In this document: piece by piece, positions 1 to 6,876 of the stretch
Numbering within the stretch: position 1 is the first letter of the stretch
How the letters are laid out: the number at the start of each line of letters is the position of its first letter
Position numbers and translations under genes: made by a program
Notes under the pieces: generated by a model
Database searches by the model: none
What the model saw: only the letters and a program-made list of their open reading frames with translations
Told to the model about the DNA's origin: nothing
DNA from: JAVWGW01 sp036655915
GTDB taxonomy: Bacteria > Actinomycetota > Coriobacteriia > Coriobacteriales > Eggerthellaceae
Reading direction: 5' to 3'
Length of the DNA: 13,130 bases
Assembly: GCA_036655915.1 (NCBI GenBank)
Contig: JAVVPE010000044.1
Span: forward strand, 1-13,130

Positions 1-57
1 AATTCTGTGTGAAGACGGTGCAGGTGGGGGGTTTCTCTAGGCAAGGGGGCTGCGATA

Positions 58-66
58 TGGTATAAA
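58..66 (+). promoter_or_regulatory. Extended -10 promoter of the rimP-nusA-infB operon
   Basis: TG at 58-59, one base, then TATAAA at 61-66 forms an extended -10 element (TGnTATAAT type). No good -35 box is visible about 17 bases upstream, which fits extended -10 promoters. Transcription would start near base 73, giving a leader of roughly 90 bases before the rimP start. The same core, ATGGTATA, recurs in front of the NfeD-like gene at 12236-12244. This is inferred from sequence only. Confidence 0.45.
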
Positions 67-97
67 TTGAATCAAGCGTGTTTCGGCACGCACAATA

Positions 98-145
98 CTT
101 TCGAAACTTCGAGAAAGTGGGCATGCTCCCGCTTTCTTTGTTTCT
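98..145 (+). terminator. Leader hairpin upstream of rimP: candidate attenuator with competing antiterminator
   Basis: AGAAAGTGGG (112-121) pairs with CCCGCTTTCT (128-137) around a six-base loop, giving a 10-bp stem with one G-U pair. The T-rich stretch 137-145 (TTTGTTTCT) follows, as in an imperfect intrinsic terminator. CTTTC at 98-102 can instead pair with GAAAG at 113-117, which is part of the terminator's 5' arm, so the two structures exclude each other. The element lies between the predicted promoter and the rimP ribosome binding site. Position and layout suggest transcription attenuation of the operon. It could also be the terminator of an upstream gene if the 58-66 promoter is not real. 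Confidence 0.45.
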
Positions 146-155
146 GGGATACTTT

Positions 156-162
156 AAGGAGG
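156..162 (+). promoter_or_regulatory. Ribosome binding site fixing the rimP GTG start
   Basis: AAGGAGG, a near-perfect Shine-Dalgarno sequence, lies four bases before the GTG at 167. It sits just downstream of the leader hairpin, so it is free when that hairpin forms. It supports GTG as the start, with no better in-frame start nearby. Confidence 0.75.
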
Positions 163-166
163 AAAC

Positions 167-637
167 GTGCTCGGTAAAAAAGAACAAAGCCTGCTGGATG
201 CGTTTTCGCCGCAAGCCCAGGCACAGGGTATTGAAATTGTAACGGTGGAGATTGTGGGCGCCAAAAAAGCGCCAACCATCAGGGTTTATATCGACACACC
301 GCAGGGCGTCAGCTTCGATGAGCTGTCCGGTTCGCAGGTGTGGATCAACGAAACCTTGGATGCTCTTGACCCCTTCCCCGGGGCCTACACCTTGGAAGTA
401 TCATCGCCGGGCATCGACCGCCCCTTGCGCACCCCCGAACATTTCGCGCGTTATGCGGGCGAAACCGTGCTGGTGCAAACGGTGGCTCCGATTGAAGGCA
501 GAAGTAAATGGAGTGGCATTTTAGCAGGCATTGAAGGCGACACCGTGTTGCTGGATGTTGAAGGTGTCACGCAGAAAATCGCATTGGATGAAATCAAAAA
601 AGCCCGCATAAAGGCTTCCATTGATTTCAGCGCATAG
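167..637 (+). CDS. rimP: Ribosome maturation factor RimP
   Basis: RimP binds the 30S subunit and is needed for late 16S/30S maturation. The 156-residue product has the family's normal length. The N-terminal alpha/beta domain (about residues 1-90) ends in the signature SSPGIDRPL at 79-87, followed by the family's RTPEHFARYAGE stretch. The C-terminal SH3-like domain (about 91-154) carries the usual GILAGIEGDTVLLDVEG pattern. It starts with GTG behind a strong AAGGAGG. It is the first gene of the operon, directly before nusA, which is the conserved order in most bacteria. It presumably shares the leader control proposed at 98-145. Nothing in the protein looks broken or unusual. Confidence 0.96.
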   Translation: MLGKKEQSLLDAFSPQAQAQGIEIVTVEIVGAKKAPTIRVYIDTPQGVSFDELSGSQVWINETLDALDPFPGAYTLEVSSPGIDRPLRTPEHFARYAGETVLVQTVAPIEGRSKWSGILAGIEGDTVLLDVEGVTQKIALDEIKKARIKASIDFSA

Positions 638-652
638 GAAAGGATGCAGACT

Positions 653-1867
653 GTGGCAAGTTCAGAGTTGATTGAAGCCTTGCAGGCATTGGCGCACGAG
701 CGCAAAATTGACGAGTTTTACCTGATTGAGCGCCTGGAATCTTCGCTTGCGAAGAGCTATCAGCATATTTTGGATTTGGAGTGGGATGCGCGCGTTACCA
801 TCGACCGTTCCACGGGCCACATCTATGTGTATGAATTGGTGCCGGTGGGCGAACCCGACCCCGAAACCGACGAGTACGCCGAATTTGAAGAACGCGATGT
901 GACGCCGGAAGACGTCAGCCGCATCGCCGCGCAAAATGCCAAAAACGTCATCGCGTCCATTGTGCGCGAAGCGGGCCGCCAAAGTATCTACGAAGAATTC
1001 GCCGGCCGCGTGGGCGATCTGGTTACGGGCACCGTGTTGCAGGGCACGCCCGATTTTACCATCATCAAAATTCGTGATGGCGTGGAAGCCGAACTGCCGC
1101 ACTACGACACAAAGCGCAACCCCAGCGAACACAACGAACGCCCCGGCAACGAACACTATCGCCACAACCAACGCCTTAAAACGCTGATTATCGAAGTGCG
1201 TGATCCTCATTCCGATGCGCCGCGCACCCGCAGCGAACAGGCGCGTCCTGCCATCGTTGTTTCGCGCACGCACCCCGATTTGATTCGCCGCCTCTTTGAA
1301 ATTGAGGTGCCAGAAATTTATGACGGCATGGTGGAAATCAAATCGATCGCCCGCGAACCGGGTGCGCGTTCCAAAATTGCTGTTTCCAGCCGCGAACCCA
1401 ACCTTGACCCGGTGGGCGCGTGCGTTGGCCCTAAGGGCTCGCGCGTGCGCATGGTGGTTGAGGAATTGCGCAACGAACGCGTCGACGTGATTCAGTGGAG
1501 CGAAAACCCTGCTGCCTACGTGTCCAACGCTTTGTCGCCCGCCAAGGTAACTCGCGTGCTTATAGATGAAGAAACAAACTATGCCACCGTTATCGTGCCC
1601 GACGATCAGCTTTCGCTGGCCATTGGCAAGGAAGGCCAGAATGCGCGCCTGGCAGCCCGTTTGACCGGGTGGCACATCGATATCAAATCCGCTTCGTTTG
1701 CCGGTGAGCCCAAAGCCACCGACAACGCGCTTATGGATGAGGATCTTTTGCTGGATGATGAAGATGGCTTGTGTGCCCACATTGGTGAAGACGGCGTTCG
1801 CTGCCGCAACCACGCACGCCCCGGCCTGCGTTTTTGTGGCGTGCATGCCGCAAGCGAAGAAGAATAG
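653..1867 (+). CDS. nusA: Transcription termination/antitermination factor NusA with Cys/His-rich C-terminal tail
   Basis: NusA binds RNA polymerase and nascent RNA and modulates pausing, termination and antitermination. Domains in order are the N-terminal polymerase-binding domain (about 1-125), S1 (about 130-190, GDLVTGTVLQG), KH1 (about 230-300, with VGPKGSRVRMV) and KH2 (about 315-355, with LAIGKEGQNARLA). An acidic linker (MDEDLLLDDEDG) follows, then a tail with three Cys and a His in the pattern C-x9-C-x10-C-x2-H (1772-1846). This tail is not part of the standard NusA fold. I chose GTG 653 because AAAGGA at 639-644 sits eight bases upstream. An in-frame ATG at 644 overlaps that site and has no room for its own. 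The start is 15 bases after the rimP stop. The E. coli-type acidic repeats are absent, as expected outside proteobacteria. Confidence 0.95.
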   Translation: MASSELIEALQALAHERKIDEFYLIERLESSLAKSYQHILDLEWDARVTIDRSTGHIYVYELVPVGEPDPETDEYAEFEERDVTPEDVSRIAAQNAKNVIASIVREAGRQSIYEEFAGRVGDLVTGTVLQGTPDFTIIKIRDGVEAELPHYDTKRNPSEHNERPGNEHYRHNQRLKTLIIEVRDPHSDAPRTRSEQARPAIVVSRTHPDLIRRLFEIEVPEIYDGMVEIKSIAREPGARSKIAVSSREPNLDPVGACVGPKGSRVRMVVEELRNERVDVIQWSENPAAYVSNALSPAKVTRVLIDEETNYATVIVPDDQLSLAIGKEGQNARLAARLTGWHIDIKSASFAGEPKATDNALMDEDLLLDDEDGLCAHIGEDGVRCRNHARPGLRFCGVHAASEEE

Positions 1868-1879
1868 GCGCCACAAACT

Positions 1880-2176
1880 ATGACCGCGATTGCCCCCAAC
1901 CCCCCCAAAGAAAAAAGGCAGCGCCGCTGTGTGGCGTGTTCAAAAAGCGCCAGCAAAGCGTCCCTTTTTCGCATTGTGGCCAAAGAGGGCGTAATCGCGT
2001 TTGATGCTACGGGCAAAACCGCTGGTAGGGGGGCGTATGTATGTTCGCTGCCTTGCTTTGAGGCAGCGCGCAAAACGCGGCGCTTGGATAAAGCGCTCAA
2101 AACGCCGCTGGCAAGTAACGACTATGAACGTATCGCAGAGGGTCTGCGTGTTGCGATACGCCAGATGCAAGGATAG
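1880..2176 (+). CDS. ylxR: YlxR family RNA-binding protein (RnpM-like)
   Basis: This is a small nucleic-acid-binding protein of the YlxR family (98 residues), encoded between nusA and infB as in most Gram-positive bacteria. The Bacillus member has been described as a modulator of RNase P (RnpM). The hallmark motifs are present: RRCVAC near residues 15-20, a Lys-rich stretch, then GRGAYVC at 49-55 and a further Cys at 59. The four cysteines (17, 20, 55, 59) form a C-x2-C plus C-x3-C arrangement that could bind a metal. The start ATG has no clear Shine-Dalgarno. It lies 12 bases after the nusA stop, so translation is probably coupled. The first 12 residues are a Pro-rich extension. Confidence 0.9.
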   Translation: MTAIAPNPPKEKRQRRCVACSKSASKASLFRIVAKEGVIAFDATGKTAGRGAYVCSLPCFEAARKTRRLDKALKTPLASNDYERIAEGLRVAIRQMQG

Positions 2177-2189
2177 ATGAGGAGAGTAT

Positions 2190-4670
2190 ATGGCCAGCAT
2201 GCGAGTACATGAGTTGGCGAAGGAATTCGGGATAAGCAGCAAGGATTTGCTTGACCGCTTGTTGGAGATGAAAATCCCCGCAAAAAGTCACGCGAGCGTT
2301 CTTGCCGACCCGTATGTGGAAAAAATCCGCAAGAATCTTGCGCCCGAAATCAAGCAGCGTGCCGGCCAACTCGAAGATGAGGAAGCAGCCAAGCTTGCTG
2401 AAGAACAAAAGGCTGCNNNNNNNNNNNNNNNNNNNNNNNNNNNNNNNNNNNNNNNNNNNNNNNNNNNNNNNNNNNNNNNNNNNNNNNNNNNNNNNNNNNN
2501 NNNNNNNNNNNNNNNNGGTAAAAAATCGGCTTCCGCCTTTGGGTCGCTGTTATCGCAGATTGAAAGCGAAAAAGAGCGCATAAAAACCGAGAAATCACAG
2601 GTTGTTGCCAAGGCGAAAAAGGTGGCTGGTCCCAAGCCGGGCAAAAAACCTGCCGCCCCCGAAAAAGGTCACAACTTTGAGCCCGATGTGCCCGAATTAA
2701 ACGCTAACGCCTCAAGCGAAGATCGCTATGCGCAGATGGCGGTGCAGGCCGAAAAGCTGCAACGCGATAAGGTGTTGGCCGAAGCGCGCGCTGCTGTGGA
2801 AGCTGCCACGCACGAAGGCGAAGGCCGTCGCAAGAAGCGCAAGGAAAAGCGTGTGGCCGAAGCGCGCGAAAAAGCCGAATTAGATGCCATCGATAAAGGC
2901 CTTGACCCCGATTTGGTGCTGGATGAATCCACCATCGAAATTCCGCAGGGCACGACGGTTGCCAAGTTTGCCGAACTGTTGGCCGTGGCCCCCAACGATG
3001 TTATCAAGCGCCTGTTTTTGCTGGGTCAGGTTTTAACCCTTACCCAATCTATGCCCGATGAACTGGTGGAACTTATTGCCGACGACATGGGTCGCACCGT
3101 GCGCGTCGTTTCGCCCGAAGAAGAATTTGTGGTGGTTTACAACGACCGCGAAGAAGATTTGAAGCCGCGCCCGCCTGTGGTAACCGTTATGGGCCACGTT
3201 GACCACGGCAAAACATCACTGCTTGACGCCATCCGTTCCACGGGTGTGGCCGAAAGCGAAGCCGGCGGCATCACCCAGCACATTGGCGCATCGGTGGTCG
3301 ATTTGGACGGCCGCCAGGTGACGTTTATCGATACCCCCGGCCATGAAGCCTTTACCGCCATGCGTGCGCGCGGCGCAAAAGTGACCGACGTTGTGGTGTT
3401 GGTTGTGGCGGCAGACGACGGCGTTATGCCGCAAACCATTGAAGCTATCAACCACGCCAAGGCCGCCGAAGTGCCTATCGTGGTGGCCGTTAACAAGGTG
3501 GACAAGCCGGGCGCTAACCCCGACCGCGTGCGCCAGGAACTGACGGAATACGGCATCATCCCTGAAGAATGGGGTGGCACCAACATGTTCGTGGATGTTT
3601 CGGCCAAAAAGCGCCTGCATATCGACGATTTGCTGGAAAGCATTTTGCTGCAGGCCGATGTGCTAGAACTGCGCGCCAATTCCGATGCCCCCGCATCGGG
3701 CTTTGTTATCGAAGCAAACTTGGACAAAGGTCGCGGTCCCATTGCCACCATGCTGGTGCATCGCGGCACGCTGCATGCGGGCGATGTCGTGGTTGCGGGC
3801 ACGTCGTATGGTCGTGTGCGCGCCTTGATCGACCCGCGCGGCAAGCACATCCAAGAGGCTTTCCCCGCTGATCCGGTTGAAATTTTGGGGCTGAGTGCCG
3901 TGCCGATGGCCGGCGACGAATTCCGCGTCTATGAAGATGAACGCGATGCCCGCAAGCTGGCCGAAGAACGTGCGCTGCGCCAGCGCTTGGCCGAACAGGA
4001 AGCCAAATCGCACATCAGCTTGGACGATTTGTTCGCGCGCATCAAGGAAGGTCACGCCACCGATTTGAACCTGGTGGTCAAGGCCGATGTGGGCGGTTCT
4101 ATCGAAGCTTTGCGCGATGCCTTTGAAAAGATGGATCAATCCGAAGTGCACATCAATATCATCCATTCGGCCGTGGGTGGCATCACCGAAACTGACGTGG
4201 CCTTAGCCGCTGCCAGCGATGCTATCATCATCGGCTTCAACGTGCGTCCCACGGGCAAAACGCGTGTGGCCGCCGAAAAAGAAAAGGTGGATATTCGCCT
4301 GTATCGCGTTATCTATCAGGCCATCGAGGAAATCAATGCCGCGCGTGTTGGCCTGCTTTCCCCCGATATTGTGGAAAAAGATACCGGCATCGCCGAAGTG
4401 CGTGAAACCTTTAAGGTTCCCAAGATTGGCACCATTGCCGGTTGCTACATCACCGAAGGCGAAATTACCCGCGATGACCAGGTGCGCATTGTGCGCGACG
4501 GCACCGTGGTGTTTGAAGGCACCATCAACAGCCTGCGCCGCTTCAAAGAAGACGTGAAAATGGTCAAGAGTGGCTATGAATGCGGCATCGGCATCAACGG
4601 TTACCAAGATATCAAGCTGGGCGACACCATTGAAGGCTTCCGTGTCGTCGAGGTTGAGAGAACGGAATAA
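2190..4670 (+). CDS. infB: Translation initiation factor IF-2 (interrupted by an assembly gap)
   Basis: IF-2 is the GTPase that places initiator fMet-tRNA on the 30S subunit and drives subunit joining. It starts at ATG 2190 with GAGGAG (2179-2184) five bases upstream. The N-terminal IF2_N module (MRVHELAKEFGI) comes first, then a Glu/Ala/Lys-rich linker broken by 100 N, and a second IF2_N module near 245-300. The G domain shows G1 GHVDHGKT at 335-342, G2 in GGITQHIGA, G3 DTPGH at 381-385, G4 NKVD at 435-438 and G5 SAK at 471-473. Domain II, a linker and the fMet-tRNA-binding C-terminal domains follow, ending GFRVVEVERTE. Residue numbers count the N run as 34 residues. The reading frame is the same on both sides, but the linker's true length is unknown. 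Confidence 0.96.
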   Translation: MASMRVHELAKEFGISSKDLLDRLLEMKIPAKSHASVLADPYVEKIRKNLAPEIKQRAGQLEDEEAAKLAEEQKAXXXXXXXXXXXXXXXXXXXXXXXXXXXXXXXXXXGKKSASAFGSLLSQIESEKERIKTEKSQVVAKAKKVAGPKPGKKPAAPEKGHNFEPDVPELNANASSEDRYAQMAVQAEKLQRDKVLAEARAAVEAATHEGEGRRKKRKEKRVAEAREKAELDAIDKGLDPDLVLDESTIEIPQGTTVAKFAELLAVAPNDVIKRLFLLGQVLTLTQSMPDELVELIADDMGRTVRVVSPEEEFVVVYNDREEDLKPRPPVVTVMGHVDHGKTSLLDAIRSTGVAESEAGGITQHIGASVVDLDGRQVTFIDTPGHEAFTAMRARGAKVTDVVVLVVAADDGVMPQTIEAINHAKAAEVPIVVAVNKVDKPGANPDRVRQELTEYGIIPEEWGGTNMFVDVSAKKRLHIDDLLESILLQADVLELRANSDAPASGFVIEANLDKGRGPIATMLVHRGTLHAGDVVVAGTSYGRVRALIDPRGKHIQEAFPADPVEILGLSAVPMAGDEFRVYEDERDARKLAEERALRQRLAEQEAKSHISLDDLFARIKEGHATDLNLVVKADVGGSIEALRDAFEKMDQSEVHINIIHSAVGGITETDVALAAASDAIIIGFNVRPTGKTRVAAEKEKVDIRLYRVIYQAIEEINAARVGLLSPDIVEKDTGIAEVRETFKVPKIGTIAGCYITEGEITRDDQVRIVRDGTVVFEGTINSLRRFKEDVKMVKSGYECGIGINGYQDIKLGDTIEGFRVVEVERTE
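2417..2516. other. Assembly gap of 100 N inside infB linker
   Basis: Exactly 100 N lie in the variable Ala/Glu/Lys-rich linker after the first IF2_N module. The flanks (EEQKA before, GKKSASAFG after) are typical linker sequence. Round length suggests a placeholder rather than a measured size. Because this linker varies greatly among species, the missing length cannot be estimated from the family. Confidence 0.95.
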
Positions 4671-4673
4671 GGT

Positions 4674-5039
4674 ATGAAGCAGAGTTCTTCCAGCAGAAAA
4701 GTGAACGAGCAGGCACGCGAGATTATCGCGAGCATCCTGCTGTTTGAAATTTCGGATCCGCGTTTGGAAATGTTGAGCATCACCGGTTGCGAAGTCAGCT
4801 ATGACCGCAGCGTGTGCAACGTGTTTTACACCACGGAACCCGAGCGCTACGAGGGTGCCCAGCAGGCGTTTTTAACGGCTGCCGGGCGCATTCGCACGCT
4901 GATGGCCAAGCAGCTTTCGTGGCGCATTGCCCCCCAGCTGCGCTTCATGTTGGATACCAGCGTCGATGAAGCAGAACGCATCACCACCGCTTTAGCGCGC
5001 GATGCGGTAAGGAACACCCATGATAACGCCGCAGACTAA
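4674..5039 (+). CDS. rbfA: 30S ribosome-binding factor RbfA
   Basis: RbfA is a KH-fold protein that binds the 16S 5' helix region and aids late 30S maturation and cold adaptation. The product has 121 residues, the usual length. Visible family features are the N-terminal basic stretch (SSRKVNEQAREIIASILLFEISDPRL, read as two parts), the SITGCEVSYDRSVCNVFYT beta region and the C-terminal LRFMLDTSVDEAERI helix. It starts three bases after the infB stop with only a weak AAGG, so translation is likely coupled. Its 3' end overlaps the start of nrnA by 20 bases in another frame. The infB-rbfA order is highly conserved. Confidence 0.93.
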   Translation: MKQSSSSRKVNEQAREIIASILLFEISDPRLEMLSITGCEVSYDRSVCNVFYTTEPERYEGAQQAFLTAAGRIRTLMAKQLSWRIAPQLRFMLDTSVDEAERITTALARDAVRNTHDNAAD

Positions 5040-6021
5040 CACCACGCTAGAACAGGTGGCCACCGCGCTTAAAGCTGCGCAAAGCGTCGTGCTGTGCGGC
5101 CACGTAAGCCCTGATGGGGATTGCTTGGGCTCGCAGCTAACGCTGGCGTGGGCGCTGCGTGCGCTGGGCAAAACAGTCACTTGCGTGTTGGCCAAAGATG
5201 AACCTGTTGAAGGGGTGCTGCGCTTTTTGCCCGGCGTGGAAGCCTGTGTGCCGGCAAGTGCTTTTGAAGGTGCGGCCGATGTGTTTGTGGCCTGCGATGT
5301 GCCCAGCATAAAACGCCTGGGTTTGGGTGCCGAAGTGCAGGCGCGCTGTGCGCTTACCATCACGCTTGATCACCACGCGCGCGATGATTCTATGGCGCAG
5401 CTTAACTACGTTGACCCCGATGCTCCTTCCACCACGATGATTATGTGGGAATTGCTAAAGCACTTGGGGGTTGGGGTTTCTGCGGATATGGCCACCTGCG
5501 CCTATACGGGCCTTGTTACCGATACAGGGCGCTTTCAGTTTCAAAATACTACGCAAGAAGCCTTTGTTGCCGCTGCCGAAATGGTGGCGGCGGGCGCTAA
5601 GCCCTCCGATGTTTCGCGGGAAGTGTTTCAAAATCGCAGCCTTGCATCGCTTCTGCTGTTTCAGCGCGCTATAAATCATCTTAACTTTGACCGGGAAACC
5701 GGCTTTGCGTTTTCCTACCTTACCCTGGAAGATTTTGCGCAGTGCGAAGCGGTCAAATCCGATGCTGAGCCGCTTATTGATGAACTGCGTTCGTTGGAAG
5801 GTGTGCGCGTCGCTTTGATGCTGCGTGAACAGGCCGCCGAAGTGCGGGGGAGCCTGCGTTCAAAAGATGCCACCGACGTTGCCGCCATTGCGGCGCGCTT
5901 TGGGGGCGGCGGGCACAAAGCTGCGGCCGGGTTTAGCTTTAAGGGCAACCTTGATCAGGCGATTGTTGCCCTGCGCGAAGCGGTGGCCGAAGTTGTGGGC
6001 ACCTGTGCCCAGCGGGGCTAA
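5020..6021 (+). CDS. nrnA: DHH/DHHA1 phosphoesterase, NrnA-like (oligoribonuclease / pAp phosphatase)
   Basis: NrnA-type enzymes degrade very short RNAs from the 5' end and dephosphorylate pAp, using Mn2+ in a DHH active site. Motif I is GHVSPDGDCLGS (His28, Asp32, Asp34), motif II VACDVPS (Asp93), motif III LDHHA (Asp117-His118-His119) and motif IV VTDTGRF (Asp168). The DHHA1 substrate-binding domain ends with the glycine-rich GGGGHKAAAGF at 295-305. The length of 333 residues is typical. ATG 5020 lies inside the end of rbfA (20-base overlap) and has AAGGA at 5009-5013 six bases upstream. The position between rbfA and truB is common in actinobacteria and firmicutes. All catalytic residues are present, so I expect an active enzyme. 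Confidence 0.92.
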   Translation: MITPQTNTTLEQVATALKAAQSVVLCGHVSPDGDCLGSQLTLAWALRALGKTVTCVLAKDEPVEGVLRFLPGVEACVPASAFEGAADVFVACDVPSIKRLGLGAEVQARCALTITLDHHARDDSMAQLNYVDPDAPSTTMIMWELLKHLGVGVSADMATCAYTGLVTDTGRFQFQNTTQEAFVAAAEMVAAGAKPSDVSREVFQNRSLASLLLFQRAINHLNFDRETGFAFSYLTLEDFAQCEAVKSDAEPLIDELRSLEGVRVALMLREQAAEVRGSLRSKDATDVAAIAARFGGGGHKAAAGFSFKGNLDQAIVALREAVAEVVGTCAQRG

Positions 6022-6024
6022 GCT

Positions 6025-6876
6025 GTGGCTGCGCCCCGGGGAACATCAGGCTTAAGCCTGATTGTGGGCGTGAATAAGCCTGCCGGGATGTCTTCTCACG
6101 ATGTGGTAAACCGTGTGCGGCGCATATTCGGCGAACGGCGCGTGGGCCATACCGGCACGCTTGACCCTTTGGCCACGGGTGCCTTGGCGGTGTGCATAGG
6201 GCCGGCCACACGGCTAGACCATTACCTGACCGGGCACGATAAGGTGTATCGCGTGCACATCGTGTTTGGTGTGCAAACGGAAACCGACGATGCAGCAGGC
6301 GAAATTTTAGAAACAGCGCCCGTTCCCGATGAAGTGTTTGACCCCTTCTTCGCCCAAAATTTCGTGCAATCTTTGGTGGGNNNNNNNNNNNNNNNNNNNN
6401 NNNNNNNNNNNNNNNNNNNNNNNNNNNNNNNNNNNNNNNNNNNNNNNNNNNNNNNNNNNNNNNNNNNNNNNNNNNNNNNNCGCACGCGGGTGGGCGATCT
6501 TGCGCTGGAAGATTGCGTTGACTTGGATGTGCTAGAAACCCTTGGTGCGCGCGCCGCGCTTGACCCGGTGAAACTTTTGGGCCTGCGCGTTATGTTTGCC
6601 GATGCGCAACAGGCCGAAGCCATCGGTTTTGGCAAAGCACTGTGTGCCCAAGAATGTTCCTTTTATACGGCGCCCCGTTTTGCCGATGCTGCCTTTGAAC
6701 TGTGCGCGTGCAGCAACGGGCTGCAGCAGGCAAGTGAGCCTTTGGCCGACGGCGAGATTGTGTGCGTTGTAGCACAAAACGTTTTGGCGGCCTTATACGT
6801 ATACGATAAGCAGGCGGCCGTTTTGCGACCGCGCTGCATTTTTGCTGTGGGGGTGTGCCGTGGTGCCGGTATATAG
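6025..6876 (+). CDS. truB: tRNA pseudouridine(55) synthase TruB (interrupted by an assembly gap)
   Basis: TruB makes pseudouridine 55 in the T-loop of almost all tRNAs and also acts as a tRNA chaperone. The N-terminal half shows GVNKPAGMSSHDVV and the catalytic motif GHTGTLDPLATG with Asp47. YRVHIVFGVQTETDDAAGEI follows. After the 100-N gap, RTRVGDLALEDCVDLDVL corresponds to E. coli RLAVSKYPVERMVTLEHL, and a TruB C-terminal (PUA-like) region follows. Compared with the E. coli protein about 84 residues belong in the gap, where 33-34 are represented. The real protein should therefore be about 330 residues. The start is GTG, three bases after the nrnA stop, behind a G-rich stretch. The 3' end overlaps ribF. 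Confidence 0.93.
   Translation: MAAPRGTSGLSLIVGVNKPAGMSSHDVVNRVRRIFGERRVGHTGTLDPLATGALAVCIGPATRLDHYLTGHDKVYRVHIVFGVQTETDDAAGEILETAPVPDEVFDPFFAQNFVQSLVXXXXXXXXXXXXXXXXXXXXXXXXXXXXXXXXXXRTRVGDLALEDCVDLDVLETLGARAALDPVKLLGLRVMFADAQQAEAIGFGKALCAQECSFYTAPRFADAAFELCACSNGLQQASEPLADGEIVCVVAQNVLAALYVYDKQAAVLRPRCIFAVGVCRGAGI
6381..6480. other. Assembly gap of 100 N inside truB
   Basis: Exactly 100 N. The bases on both sides stay in the same truB frame. Alignment by eye with E. coli TruB puts about 84 residues between FVQSLVG and RTRVGDL, so about 250 bases should be here. The gap removes the conserved IPSMYSALK and GTYIRTII-type segments that contribute to the active site. Confidence 0.95.

Noticed and set aside
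1..40. A 12-codon open stretch (frame 2) ending in TAG at 38-40, possibly the tail of an upstream gene
   Set aside because: Too short to identify and without a recognisable motif. It could be chance.
662..1876. Long minus-strand open frame (404 codons) across nusA
   Set aside because: It mirrors the well-supported nusA frame. The protein is Phe/His/Ala-rich nonsense with no motif or RBS, a typical antisense shadow of G+C-biased codons.
3137..4166. Two long minus-strand open frames across infB
   Set aside because: They are antisense shadows of the conserved IF-2 GTPase region, with no family features and no ribosome binding sites.
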